From assembly GCA_958510825.1 (NCBI GenBank), contig OY294047.1, positions 50,079,365 through 50,143,364 of the forward strand: 64,000 nt of DNA, written 5' to 3'. Under the pieces are notes generated by a model. It did not search any database and was not told where the DNA came from. It saw nothing but the letters and a program-made list of their open reading frames with translations. A program made the translations under genes and the position numbers. Source of the DNA: Brachypterus glaber. Its lineage: Eukaryota; Arthropoda; Insecta; Coleoptera; Kateretidae. Position 1 is the stretch's first letter; each line of letters opens with the position of its first letter. Of the stretch, positions 1 to 11,828 are shown in pieces.

Positions 1-420
1 AACCCAAAAGAACAAAAAGTACAGACTCTTATGGGCCTATAAGAACACGCAAAATGCGTGTGATTATGAGCTTATAAGAGTCGCAAAATAGAAAAAAGCT
101 AAAAATTAATTTTAAATAATATAAATAAAAATTTACGAAAAAAAAATCTTAAAAAATCACAGTTTGTCCTTACATATATGAGACGAAATATCGGACAGAA
201 TAAATACCACGCAAAGCCGAAAAGCCGAAAAAAAAGGAATCTATTTGACATTATCTGCAGTACAAACCTCAATTACTGAATAAAAAAAAAAAATAATAAA
301 AGTATTCAGAAACAAAAAAAAAGGTTGTTTTAATTGATATAAACATTCATAAAAAATTTGAAATAAATCCATTTATATACAAAAAAGATAGATTTATTAA
401 TATATATATTTAAATAAAAC
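1..420. other. AT-rich stretch, nothing recognised
   Basis: The stretch is mostly A/T runs and short poly-A. No open frame, tRNA-like box or inverted repeat stands out. Confidence 0.6.
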
Positions 421-705
421 TATATAAAAAACAAGTTTTTAAACTTAAAACCCTTCTATTGATTGCGTATTATGTATAACTAAAAAGTAGAAAAGAAGAT
501 ATACCAATTTACAAAAACGAATTTTTTAAAAGAAAGGTTTTGGAATTTGTGATTTCTCTATTTTTTGCCAACATTTCCAAAAGCCTTCTTTTAAAAAATT
601 CGTTTTTGTAAATTGGTATATCTTGTTTTCTACTTTTTAGTTATACATAATACGTAATCAATAGAAGGGTTTAAAAACTTGTTTTTTATATAGTTTTATT
701 TTCAA
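421..705. repeat. Inverted-repeat (foldback) element, ~115-bp arms
   Basis: The left arm (about 421-535) and right arm (about 587-705) are reverse complements with few mismatches, separated by a spacer of about 50 bp. Key matching blocks are AACAAGTTTTTAAAC and TATACCAATTTACAAAAACG. Part of the right arm (AATAGAAGGGTTT followed by AAAAACTTGTTTTTATAT) recurs near 1046-1110, so the family is present more than once. The structure is that of a non-autonomous foldback element; superfamily unknown. Confidence 0.75.
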
Positions 706-819
706 GTTTTTAGTTATAATTTATTAATGTGTGAAGCAACCCGGGAGTGAAACAGAGATTTTATGTAAAATTATATTGTCACCGGATATAAGCATATGTA
801 CCGAACTTTAGCTGTCTAA

Positions 820-954
820 GGGCCACTTGCACCAACGATGGTTTGGCTTTAAACTTGGATTAAATGGACGGCCAACCAATCAGAATGCAGTATTTTTAAC
901 TTAAACTCAGATTAGTTGAGATAATCCCAGTTTAAGAGTTGGTGCAAGTGGCCC
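820..954. mobile_element. 135-bp MITE, TAA duplication, Harbinger-like
   Basis: The ends are perfect inverted repeats, GGGCCACTTGCACCAAC at the left and its reverse complement at the right. Directly repeated TAA flanks both sides (817-819 and 955-957). A 3-bp TAA target duplication with G-rich termini is typical of PIF/Harbinger MITEs. No coding capacity remains. Confidence 0.88.
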
Positions 955-1405
955 TAAGTGGGTAAAAGGAGTTTAATTTAGCCGCATGTGCTATGTTGGG
1001 GGGGGGGTTAATTTATAAGAAAAGTTTTTGAAATTGTATATAATTAATAGAAGGGTTTTAACTTTAAAAACTTGTTTTTATATAATTTTATTTTCAAGTT
1101 TTTTAGTTATGTTTTATAGTAAGATTTTATTATGATGGGATGAGTACGTAACCCAATTTTTGTTTTAAATTAACTCACGTGGATAAAAAAGGGTTTTTGA
1201 TATTTTAGGGGTGGGGGGTTGGGGGGTAAATTTTATATTTAATTATTTTGTTAGGGCAGATAAGCATGTATACCAAATTTCAGCTCAAAATTTTTAGAAA
1301 ACATTACTTTACATGATAAAAAAATTCTTACCAATTCTGAAAAAAATTATTTATAAACAAAAAAGTTATAGCAAGCTCATATAAATCATAATTTGCAAAG
1401 TATAT

Positions 1406-1681
1406 TAAGAGAAAACCAACGAACTAATAACTCTTCTCTCTAGAATAGGCATTTGATTTGTAAAAACTGACAAAAACGTAGCCAACATATACATTTGTCT
1501 GTCTTACTCGCACAGCTTTGTTCTAACAGAGACAACAATAACAGTTACTGGTAACTGTTATTGTTCAGGCCTGAATATACCTAATATTTGTTTACAAACA
1601 AACCGAGATGTTGGCGATACTTTATATTAACGGTATGCGTATTCTAGACAGAAGAGTTATTAGTTCTTGGAGAAAACGCAA
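1406..1681. repeat. Foldback element, ~275 bp
   Basis: A left arm beginning near AGAGAAAACCAACGAAC and containing AACTAATAACTCTTCT is reverse-complemented at 1640-1681 (AGAAGAGTTATTAGTTCTTG). The centre holds a second small palindrome, AACAGTTACTGGTAACTGTT. It is likely a MITE; target duplication not resolved. Confidence 0.65.
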
Positions 1682-2284
1682 TACACTATCCACTACCAAG
1701 AGCTCACTATAGAATGCGAAGAATTATAAATATTTACGGCTTGTTTATAGCCTTTTATAAAAAAATACAAAAATGGTTTTAACAAATTCAGTTTTCTATG
1801 AAAAAAATCCGAAAAAAAAATTGGATTTCCAAGAGGATCGATCATAATCTATTATTACCTTCCTGGATGGGTTAGAAAGTTTTTGCCATCCAATTAATCT
1901 GGAAAGTTTTGGGTCCTAAGTAATTAATGTGAAAACTGCCCAAGATTGTACAGATATAATTATAAGTGACAAATGTTTACCACATCTACAGATCCGTTCT
2001 AAATTAGAACTTCTAATATTGCTAGTATTTTTTTAAACAAGGAAAAAAATATAAATAGCAAAAATAATAGTATATGTATTAATAATATAATAAAAAAAAT
2101 CGACGGAGCCAGAATACTGAGGCTAAAAAGCGTCTCATAAGTTGTTAATATTAGAGCTGATATTTTAAAGGGTAGTAGTGGATGGTAAGAGAACACTCCT
2201 GTTAGTTTTTTACCGGGTGATTTGCGTAAGGGTTGGATCTGCCTTGCTTAGAAAAGATAATTTTTTGTTAAAAAACTAGATTAA

Positions 2285-2960
2285 ACGTTGCAAGCACCCT
2301 GTCGAAACATCGGCACTATTATACACTAGAGCCATCTAGTTTGCAAATTTCAAACTAGGTGTTTTGTTTGATTTTAAATTCTGTATCTTTAAAACATTAT
2401 ATTCTAGCAAAAAAACGTATATAACATTTTTTATAGGGCTTAAAAAGAGCTTTTATTTAAAATATAATTTTTTGAAATCGGATTATAAATATGTGAGATA
2501 TTCTAAAAAAACCTTTTACTGTTTTAAACACCAATATCTCGAAAACAATGCATTTTAGAAAAACGTTGTTTATAACATTTCTGGACCAATTTAAAATTAT
2601 CTTTTATATAAGTGCTAAATTAACCAAATACAATAGTAATTGCTTTAATTATAAACAACAAACGCTAAAAATAGGAGTTTTACCCTATTTTTACCCCTTA
2701 CCCCCAATCGTTTACCCCCAAAATCTAATCAGCTCAAACAATTTTCAAAAAACCGCAAGTCTATATCTCATATAGAAATGGAGTTAGAGAGTTTACAGAC
2801 AGACAGACAGACCGACGCAAATTTTTTTTTTACTGATTTCGACTCAGAATGGTCTAAAACGTCGAGAAATGTGAAAAAAACGTGGTCAAAAATTTTGACT
2901 TTTTGGCGAAGATTTCAATACATCGGCACTCTTAGTAGCACTAAGTGCCGATGTAATACA
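2285..2960. repeat. Dispersed repeat ending in a CATCGGCACT hairpin
   Basis: The right end folds into a hairpin of CATCGGCACT and AGTGCCGATG (about 2922-2955). The same block, with the preceding AAGATTTCAATAC, recurs at 46725-46775. CATCGGCACT also appears at the left side (about 2308). Internally there is a short GACA microsatellite (about 2797-2815). A terminal hairpin is reminiscent of rolling-circle elements, but no Helitron-type end was confirmed. Confidence 0.45.
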
Positions 2961-3633
2961 CAAAAATGATATACTTTGCAACTTTTTATAATACACAAAA
3001 AGGACTTTTTACTGCATGATTGTGAATAAAGATTTTTTTCGGTACAGATGGTTCTTTTGTTTTACTTATAGGTTATAGGTACACAGTATACGGTATATAG
3101 TATGGTGACAAAAACTTTTTAAAAAACAAACTTAAACTAGTTAGATTAAAAATAAAACGCGATTTCTTTGAAAAATGTACACTAATATTTGATTTTTAAG
3201 TTACCTATGTCTAGGTAAATAAACTGTAGCCTAGGTGTTTTCTTACTTATCAAGATTTGAAAACTCTTGACAGATGCGTGTATCTGTAAGGATTCAAATC
3301 AAATTCATTAAATTATTCAAAAGTCTCGCCCTTTGAATCGTGTTCAATCTTAGATTTTGAGTATAAACTTAATTGAAAAAAAACTAATACGTCTTTGGTT
3401 TGGTTTAGTAGTACAAAGATTTCTATACGAAAGTATTACTTTAGTATTACTTTAGCACTTGCCCAATGAAACAATTCGAGTGTTTTTTTTTTACTCGGCT
3501 CCGCCTTGTAAAAAACAAGCATAAGAAACAAGTACTCTCGTGCATCGAAAACTAGATTCGCGTACTCGGTGCGTAATATACTAATTGTTTGTTATTCTTA
3601 CTTTTCTCGGAATTTTGCAATAAAATAATATAC

Positions 3634-3880
3634 AGGGTGATCAGTAACTGTCATGCCAAAATTCTACATCGAAAAATATAAAAAAAGTTTATATAAAGGG
3701 TGGTTCGGAGATGAGCCCTAAGGGAGGTACGTCCCTTTGAAGATGACATAGTGAATGTGGAACAAATAAGAGCATCAATAAAATGCTGCAGGGTGATTCT
3801 TCATTTAAAACTGAGCAAAAAAGTATGCTGCACCAAAACACCTAAATTTAATATTAAAGGAGTAATAGCCTTTTAAAAAG
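3634..3880 (+). repeat. TACAGGGTG-family element, left-end fragment
   Basis: It starts TACAGGGTGATCAGTAACTG and runs through GTTTATATAAAGGGTGGTTC and GAGCCCTAAGGGAG. The same order of blocks occurs at 24103, 29577, 34100 and, inverted, at 30030-30288. No matching right terminus is seen, so this copy is truncated or diverged. Confidence 0.65.
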
Positions 3881-4501
3881 ACAGACCGAAGGATAGACAG
3901 ACCGACAGACAGACTGACAGACTGAATTTTTTTTTCGGAAATCATTATTTTTGGATATAAAACGTAAAGACGTAAAAAGCAAACAAAAATTTCTAATTTT
4001 TTTTAGCAAGCAAGACTTTTCTTGGGGGAGTTAAAATAAACAAAAATTAATTTTTATAATGTACCTACATCAAAATATGTATGATAATAAAACAGAAATA
4101 TTTGTGCCGAAGTTTCTTTCACGGGATAAATAAAATATATTCAGATGACGTGGATAATGTTTTAACATGAAAGCAATTAAATAAATGGCTTTAATAGGGC
4201 ATTGTGATGGGGTCAATGAGTATTTCACTGTTGAAATAGTCACTAACAAGCTGTCGACTGCAGAAACACAATGGCCAATCTCGACGGTGAGCTAGAGGAC
4301 GACATACTTGACAGTGGTTTTATATCTGCTGAAAGTAGACAAATTTTAGTAACTTTGATACTTTATCGTAAAACTAAAATGTTAAAATCTAAAACTATGT
4401 ATTACGTATATTATATTTATATTATATATATTTATAAAAAAAATAATTAGTAAGGACAGAAATTTTTAATTTTCAACAAAATTATAAAAATAATAATTTT
4501 T

Positions 4502-4882
4502 TATTCCATCAATCTATTTTCTAATCGTCGTACAGAGTGATATTGGTAGACTGATAGTTTCCGGCTGCTGGCCCTCTTCAGTACCAAGAGTCAACTCTGC
4601 ACGCTGATTAAGAAAACGTTTTTAGACTTTATTCTCAAAAGGAATATAGTCATTAGATTGATGTAAACTTGTGCACCATATATTGCTAAATGTAGACAAC
4701 TACTCATACCTCTCCTAGTCTGAAGACTTTGAATGGTATCCAGTTGAAGACTTTTGTGTCTCTCAAGCACATTGTTCCAATAACGTGAGGTTAGACGTAG
4801 AATTAGTAAGGACAGAAATTTTTAGAAGCCCGAAACTATCAGTCTACCACTCTCTACGATGATTAGAAAATAGATGGATATT
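4502..4882. mobile_element. MITE with ATCTATTTTCTAATC ends, copy 1
   Basis: Left end CCATCAATCTATTTTCTAAT continues into a GTCGTACAGAGTG block. The right end is its reverse complement (about 4825-4882). The arms are about 60 bp. A second, shorter copy is at 7379-7626 in the same orientation. Confidence 0.75.
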
Positions 4883-5364
4883 AATAAAAAAATAGTTATG
4901 TAATATTTTCATAAAATTTAGCGACAAGATAAACAGTTGCCTTGGTACCTATCCTGTCATTCAAATTAATTTTCAAATTTATTTTGCTAATATCAATCTT
5001 CAAACTGGTTGAGGTAGGTCATCATCCCACCTTATCCCTAACCAATTTTTAATATCCCCTAAAATTCTACAAGTTTATTATTTTATGAGCAGAATGCCAT
5101 TTTAAGCCTGCATACCTTTCTTCTTATGCTATTTCATCCCTTTTTCTAACTTTATCTGACCATTTTTTCTTAAATTTTATCTCTATTACCATATTTTAAA
5201 AGATTTCATTTTTTTTCTGTCCACCATTCTTATTATTCAAGTTTTCCAACCGTAAAGTGCTGTTAGGTCCCATGTACGTGCTATGTTCACTTTTAAGTAC
5301 TTAAAAGTACTTTAAATAATTTACGTCATAGAGATAATACGATCTAAAATTATATAATATAAAT

Positions 5365-5698
5365 ATTAGTTATTTATGGTACTAGTGGGTAAAGTAAGAT
5401 ATTGCCCATGAGAAAATTAACCTCCGAGGCGTAAGCCAAGCAGGTTAATGTACGAGAGGGCAATATCGGTTTACCCATGAGTGCCATACAAGGTTTTATC
5501 CAATAAATAGCTTAGGAATTCATATTTTTATTAAAAATTTTAATGACATTTACAAGAAAATAATTTGACAGTTGAGTGGCTAAAATAAATAATTATTCAC
5601 TCAATAAAGTAAAAGCCACGCGGGGGTTATTATTGAGTTTATCTATTTAAAATAAAGCTGGTAATTGTCTTATTATCTGTATGTATTGGATAAAATAT
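5365..5698 (+). repeat. AGTTATTTATGGTACTAG repeat, copy 1
   Basis: This is a ~330-bp unit beginning AGTTATTTATGGTACTAGTG and ending TGTATTGGATAAAATA. Near-identical copies lie at 46037-46365 (same strand) and within the two-ended element at 25754-26181 (opposite strand). The first 110 bp are themselves partly palindromic (TATTGCCC against GGGCAATAT). Confidence 0.75.
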
Positions 5699-6099
5699 AT
5701 TATCATCACCTTCCTAATCATAATTATTCTGTTTGTAGTATATTAAATTAAAAATAATTGTAACCTGATTTAATAATAGTTATTTATGAAGCGGCCGGAA
5801 AGTAACACTTTACTAAATGGGAAAATATCAATCATCTTCAAGAATTTAAATTTAAAAATTAATAGCTGACAAAATTTTTACTGTGATTTAAAACAAGTAA
5901 ACCATCATTTTAAAAATTGTAAATTATAGTTAAAAATTGTAAAGATTTGAGTATATGTTGCTACCTGAGGCATAGTCGAGGGTTACAATCGCAATAGTTT
6001 AAAATTCTAGAATAATCGGTGGTGGAATATTAAATGCTCTTTACGGTACTATTAAGTCAAATAGGGCTAAGCTCGCCAGGGCTGTATTTTCTTTTGTCA

Positions 6100-6710
6100 A
6101 AAGGGGCTATTTTCGCGTCTATCAGCAAAAATTTTTGGACACGATGACTTAAGAATGCTTTAAGCTAAAAACTTTAAATATGGAACATAAGTTTCTTATT
6201 AAAAGTTCTCAGCTGCAATTGTTTTGGTAAAAAAAACAGGTGAAAAAACAATTACATTTTTCAATGGCTTGCTTAATGTTAGGTGGACCAATTTTGTTAT
6301 TTCAATAGGTTTGAAATTGTATGATTATATTATTCACAGCGCATGCGCTGGAACGGTATTATACCGTCACAGAATTTTCGACTGTTTTGTTATCTCCTTT
6401 TACGGCGTTTCTGCTAAGGAGGATAATATTATATGGTAGATTTGAATTTTCCAAAATTTTTAAAAATCTCTTAGACAAAAAAAATATTGGATACTTTGTT
6501 TCATGAAAATAAGAAATTTTTGTTTTTTTGTCCGTCTGTTCGTCCGACACGATAACTCAAGAACGAATAATGCGATCGGCTTGAAAATTTCAGGAAAAAT
6601 CAAGTTCTATGAGGGAAATATGCCTATTGTTTTTGAGAGTAATCCCCCCAAAAAGTTAAGGGGGGTTAAGAAAAAAATTCAAATTTTTTTCCTAAAAAAA
6701 TAGATCTTAT
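6100..6710. repeat. Degenerate GATAACTCAAGAACG repeats
   Basis: Two related blocks lie here: GATGACTTAAGAATGCTTTA near 6142 and GATAACTCAAGAACGAATAA near 6551. Each is followed by a TTCT-rich segment. Similar blocks occur near 10865, 17070, 43200 and 45615, usually just after a GTCTGTCTG-like stretch. No intact gene is present; the short open frames are artefacts of the repeat. Confidence 0.5.
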
Positions 6711-7378
6711 TAAATTATTTTTTTTTTTTGATTTTTGTTTTGTATTTGGGAAAATGCAATATACAATTTTCTGTAGATAGTAAGTATATAATGATTTTTT
6801 TATTTTCTAGTCAGTATTTGTTCTATATTTTTTTTCAGGGTTCGTTTTGTTAAGACATAATTCAAACTAATTATATGTATACAAGGGTTGACATACGTAA
6901 TTAATTGTTACGGGCGACGAAAAAACTATAAAGGTAAGGTAATACCATTACATGCCCCATTAAGCGGCCTAATAGCTGTTTTTTTTTCTTTTTGCTTTTT
7001 TCCTACATATTAATAGCGGAAATGCCTTGGTTTAGTACGAAATATGCTGCCCATAAAACTACACTTTTTCCGATAGTTCTAACGTAAGAGAAATTTAGTT
7101 TCTCTCATTATCAAATACAGAAACACTCAAACTATCCCTCCCCCCCTAACAAATCTACCTATCCAGTGCTTTAGTGCGACATGTGGTGTTTTTTTTATTC
7201 GAGCTTAAAACTGATGCGTGAAAATTGGTAAAAAAAATCGCCTGCGGTGCTAGAGATTTCTTGCATTTTTATGAAATTTAAAAATTTGTTTTAAAATTAA
7301 TATAGAAATACAAAAATAAAATTTTTGGTCTGCAGCGCTAGGGCCTTTTTAGGTTATTTTGTTTAAGATTTAAATATT

Positions 7379-7626
7379 TCATCAATCTATTTTCTAATCA
7401 TCGTACAGAGTGATATTGGTAGACTGCAGTTTCGGGCTGGTGGCCCGCTTCAGTACCAAGAGTCAAATCTGCTCGCTGATTAAGAAAATATTCTTTGACT
7501 TTATTCACTAAATGAATAATGTCATGAGATTGATGCTTGCTTGTGCGCCATCTATTGCTAGATGTAGACAACTACTCATACTTCTCTGTCTGGAGACTTT
7601 GAATGGTAGAAAATAGATTGATGGAA
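7379..7626. mobile_element. MITE with ATCTATTTTCTAATC ends, copy 2
   Basis: It carries the same termini and internal blocks as 4502-4882 (GATATTGGTAGACTG, CAGTACCAAGAGTCAA, TAGACAACTACTCATAC) but lacks the long right arm, ending GAAAATAGATTGATG. It is flanked by AATATTT on both sides (about 7372-7378 and 7628-7634), a possible target duplication. Confidence 0.7.
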
Positions 7627-8021
7627 TATTTAAATAATATTTTTAAATTTTGCTTAAAATAAAAATTTTTGTCCTTGTTTAAGATTAATTCTATTAAAAA
7701 AAAACGTCAGAAATTATTGGAATTTGTAACAAAATTTAACTGCGGTGCTAGTTTACTTTTTATTCGTCACTTTTTTGTCAGGAGGGGGCCATTTCATATT
7801 TTTAATTGATATCGCGACATTTGATATTTAATACTTTACTTTTGTTATTAAATGCTACAAAGTATTGTATATGTTACATTAAAAGCTAAATAGATAGAAT
7901 TTAAATTTAAAGTCAGATTAGTTTTATCATTTTGCGTTTTTTTTTTTCAATTCCAAAAAACCGTACAAAAACCATAAATAATCATTTTTTTGCATTTTTC
8001 TCGAAAAATCACTTGGAAACA

Positions 8022-8122
8022 CCTTAACTGAATTCGGATTTGGATTTAGCGATGAAAAATACATAAGAATAAACCTGTTTCGTAAAAAGTTCAGGGTACT
8101 TTTTTAATTTTGTGGGTCTGTG
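8022..8122 (+). repeat. Right-end remnant of CACAG-CCCAC foldback family
   Basis: The blocks GAATTCGGATTTGGATTTAG, AAAAATACATAAGAAT and the terminus TTTTGTGGGTCTGTG followed by TTA match the right ends of the complete elements at 12672-13956 and 58747-59708. The left half is absent. Confidence 0.6.
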
Positions 8123-8552
8123 TTATTTTCTCAGTGTAAGAAATAAATTGCTAATCAAGTAGTTTAGGATCCTTAATACAAATTATTGTTTAAGTATACT
8201 TGTCTACTTAAATTGGTTGGAAGTGAATCATTACCAAGTGCATCAATTCAAAGTAGACATGGTATATAATTTAATCATACACCCCTATGTCTATTGTATT
8301 GTTAGGTAAGCTCATCAAGTTATTTATTGAATAAAAGAAAAACTTGTAAATGAGCTTATTTTAGCTGCCGCCTTCCTAATTATTTGTTTTTTTGGTTTTG
8401 GGATTCCTTATTTTTTTGGGTCATTCTTTAGTTTTTAAAGGTCAAATTCTTTTATCTGTACATTATTTATATTTTAAACACTATTATTTGGTTTACAATA
8501 TTTCTTTAAGAGACTGATTAATTGTAAATTTCTTTCTTTGTTATGAAATAAA

Positions 8553-8586
8553 TTATATTCTATTCTATTCTATTCTATTCTATTCT
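8553..8586. repeat. TATTC microsatellite
   Basis: About six tandem TATTC (TTCTA) pentamers directly abut the start of the large tandem array. Confidence 0.9.
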
Positions 8587-10346
8587 AAAAAAGTCGTATC
8601 TGCACTTTGTTGTTTTGAGAAATTCGATTCTTTCTAAGTGAAGTAACTTCTCAAAACGTAATATACGACTTTTTTTCGTGGCAAAAGAGTTGATGTAAGC
8701 TAAATTTTAGCTTTTTTTTGCTAATTGTTAATTTTAGCTGCCGCCTTGCTAATTAAAAAAGTCGTATCTGCACTTTGTTGTTTTGAGAAATTCGATTCTA
8801 ATTGAAGTAACTTCTCAAAACGTAATATATGACTTTTTTTCGTGGCATAAGAGTTGATGTAAGCTAAATTTTAGCTTTTTTTTACTAATTGTTAATTTTA
8901 GCTGCCGCCTTGCTAATTAAAAAAGTCGTATCTGCACTTTGTTGTTTTGAGAAATTCGATTCTTTCTAAGTGAAGTAACTTCTCAAAACGTAATATACGA
9001 CTTTTTTTCGTGGCAAAAGAGTTGATGTAAGCTAAATTTTAGCTTTTTTTGCTAATTGTTAATTTTAGCTGCCGCCTTGCTAATTAAAAAAGTCGTATCT
9101 GCACTTTGTTGTTTTGAGAGATTCGATTCTAATTGAAGTAACTTCTCAAAACGTAATATATGACTTTTTTTCGTGGCATAAGAGTTGATGTAAGCTAAAT
9201 TTTAGCTTTTTTTTACTAATTGTTAATTTTAGCTGCCGCCTTGCTAATTAAAAAAGTCGTATCTGCACTTTGTTGTTTTGAGAAATTCGATTCTAATTGA
9301 AGTAACTTCTCAAAACGTAATATATGACTTTTTTTCGTGGCATAAGAGTTGATGTAAGCTAAATTTTAGCTTTTTTTTACTAATTGTTAATTTTAGCTGC
9401 CGCCTTGCTAATTAAAAAAGTCGTATCTGCACTTTGTTGTTTTGAGAAATTCGATTCTAAGTGAAGTAACTTCTTAAAACGTAATATATGACTTTTTTTC
9501 GTGGCATAAGAGTTGATGTAAGCTAAATTTTAGCTTTTTTTACTAATTGTTAATTTTAGCTGCCGCCTTGCTAATTAAAAAAGTCGTATCTGCACTTTGT
9601 TGTTTTGAGAAATTCGATTCTAATTGAAGTAACTTATCAAAACGTAATATATGACTTTTTTTCGTGGCATAAGAGTTGATGTAAGCTAAATTTTAGCTTT
9701 TTTTTACTAATTGTTAATTTTAGCTGCCGCCTTGCTAATTAAAAAAGTCGTATCTGCACTTTGTTGTTTTGAGAAATTCGATTCTAAGTGAAGTAACTTC
9801 TCAAAACGTAATATATGACTTTTTTCGTGGCATAAGAGTTGATGTAAGCTAAATTCTAGCTTTTTTTGCTAATTGCTAATTATAGCTGCCGCCTTGCTAA
9901 TTAAAAAAGTCGTATCTGCACTTTGTTGTTTTGAGAAATTCGATTCTAAGTGAAGTAACTTCTCAAAACGTAATATATGACTTTTTTTCGTGGGATAAGA
10001 GTTGATGTAAGCTAAATTCTAGCTTTTTTTTGCTAATTTTCTAATTATAGCTGCCGCCTTGCTTATTAAAAATGTCGTATTTGCACTTTGTTGTTTTGAG
10101 AAATTCGATTCTAAGTGAAGTAACTTCTCAAAACGTAATATATGACTTTTTTTCGTGGCATAAGAGTTGATGTAAGCTAAATTTTAGCTTTTTTTTGCTA
10201 ATTGGTAATTATAGCTGCCGCCTTGCTAATTAAAAAAGTCGTATCTGCACTTTTTTGATTTGAGAAATTCGATTCTTTCTAAATGAAGTAACTTCTCAAA
10301 ACGTAATATACGACTTTTTTTTTCGTAGCATAAGAGTTGATGTAAG
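8587..10346. repeat. Tandem satellite array, 11 copies of ~164 bp
   Basis: Units begin AAAAAAGTCGTATCTGCACT at about 8587, 8755, 8919, 9086, 9250, 9414, 9577, 9741, 9903, 10068 and 10232. Spacing is 162-168 bp. Each unit contains an imperfect palindrome: AAAAAGTCGTAT..TTTTGAGAA against TTCTCAAAACGTAATATACG then ACTTTTTT. The conserved tail is TTTTAGCTGCCGCCTTGCTA. Copies 1 and 3 share CTTTCTAAG and ATACGACT, whereas 2 and 4 share CTAATTGAAG and ATATGACT, showing a dimeric higher-order pattern. The last unit is truncated. A lone tail block (TTTTAGCTGCCGCCTTCCTA) sits upstream at about 8360. Confidence 0.96.
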
Positions 10347-10940
10347 ATGCAAAGATGCTAAGAATTTGAAAACTCAAAATGAAAGATAGGACCTTTTTGC
10401 TTAGGTTGGTGAAATATTGCCTTAAACAAAATAAAAAAAAACATATCTACTAGTTTTTAAGGTTTTACTTTAAGTAATGTAATACACGCATAACATCATA
10501 TCACAAAATAATGACCTCTAATGTAAATATCAATAAATAGAATACGCTAAAAAATTCCAAAAATTCATATTTCTCACAGAAATTTATATAAAATTTATTG
10601 CTAAGTATGATTTTAACTAATTTTTATACAATATATTTAGGGCAATTACGCAGGTTGGTATTTAATCTCCGAGAGCGAGGCTGGAAACTGTAATCGCCCT
10701 AAAAACATTTGAATTTTGTCTATGTACTATTGTTTTCCCATTTTGAAAATTTTCAAAATTTCGGAAAGCCTTGTATCGTGCAAAAAATTTCATTTTTTTG
10801 CGTATTTTTGCGGTTTTAAAAAAAATTGTCGGTCGTTTGGTAGGTCGGTCGATCGGTCTTGTCAACACGACAATTTAAGAATGCTTTAAGCTAGAGACTT
10901 GAAATTTGACATACGGGTATGTTACCAAAAGTTCTAGCTT
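10346..10940. other. Non-coding stretch with a degenerate GATAACTCAAG-type repeat
   Basis: Nothing gene-like is visible. The GGTCGGTCGATCGGTC run and the following ACGACAATTTAAGAATGC block (about 10838-10890) belong to the dispersed repeat described at 6100-6710 and appear to lead into the next tandem array. Confidence 0.5.
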
Positions 10941-10949
10941 GGGATGGTT

Positions 10950-11560
10950 TTTGGTGACCCAATGGGGTAAAATACATTTTTTTAGAAAAATTTGAAAATT
11001 GCTGTATAGGGGTTTTTGTGGTTGCTGAAATTGAATTTGGTAATAAAGTTTTTTTAACTCCACCCCCGAGGGGTTGAAGGGCAAATATTTTTAAATATTT
11101 TCAATATTTTCGCCAAAATTGGTATATAGGGGTTTTTGGAGTTGGCGAATATGAATCTGATAACAATTTTTTTCTAATTTCCCCCCTGAGGGGTGGGGGA
11201 TAGTTTTCCTAAAAATTGGTATATTGGGGTTTTTGAGGTTGCTGAAAGTGAATCTCATTATAAAAATATTCTTACTCCACCCCCTGAGGGGCCGGGCGTA
11301 GTTATCTTGAAAATTTATATATTGGGGTGTTTGAGGTCACTAAAACTGAATCTTTTAATAACATTTTTCTAATTTCACCCCCTGGGGGGCGGGGGGTAGT
11401 TTTGGTGAAAATTGGTGTATTGGGGTCTTTACGGTTGCTGAAAGAGAATCTGATAATAAAGAAGTTCTAACTGCACCCACTGAGAGGCGGGGGGTAGTTT
11501 TCATGAAAATTGGTATATTTTTAAGGTTTCTAAAAGTAAATCTAATAATAAAAAAATCCA
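10950..11560. repeat. Tandem repeat, ~110-bp unit, about six copies
   Basis: Each unit carries a ATTGGTATATNGGGGTTTTT block, then GGTTGCTGAAANTGAATCT, then TAATAA and a C-rich/G-rich patch of the type CACCCCCTGAGGGG. Units recur at about 100-120 bp. The G-rich patches alternate with AT-rich DNA. The open frame on the minus strand here (11355-11681) is a by-product of the repeat. Confidence 0.8.
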
Positions 11561-11828
11561 TTTTACGCGCGGAAGTGTAAAATGGGAAAGCTCTTTTACT
11601 GGGCAGTGTATTTTTTATTTGATAATATGATTTCAAATCTTTTTTTTTCTTTTTTGACAAATATTTTATGTCTGGGTTCAAAAGTCATTAATTTTAATGA
11701 ACCAATCAACGTCGACTATTTTACTTTTCGCACTAGTAGGAAAAATCAAACTTTTCTTAAAGATTTATTAAAAAGTGGTGCTTTTCGATACATTCAAATA
11801 GAAAAATATTGCCGCACTTTAAATATTA

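Noticed and set aside
2910..2960. Helitron 3' end
   Set aside because: There is a terminal hairpin, but no CTRR terminus or 5' TC end could be confirmed.
8587..10346. CRISPR-like repeat array
   Set aside because: Units are contiguous ~164-bp satellite copies without unique spacers, in a eukaryotic context.
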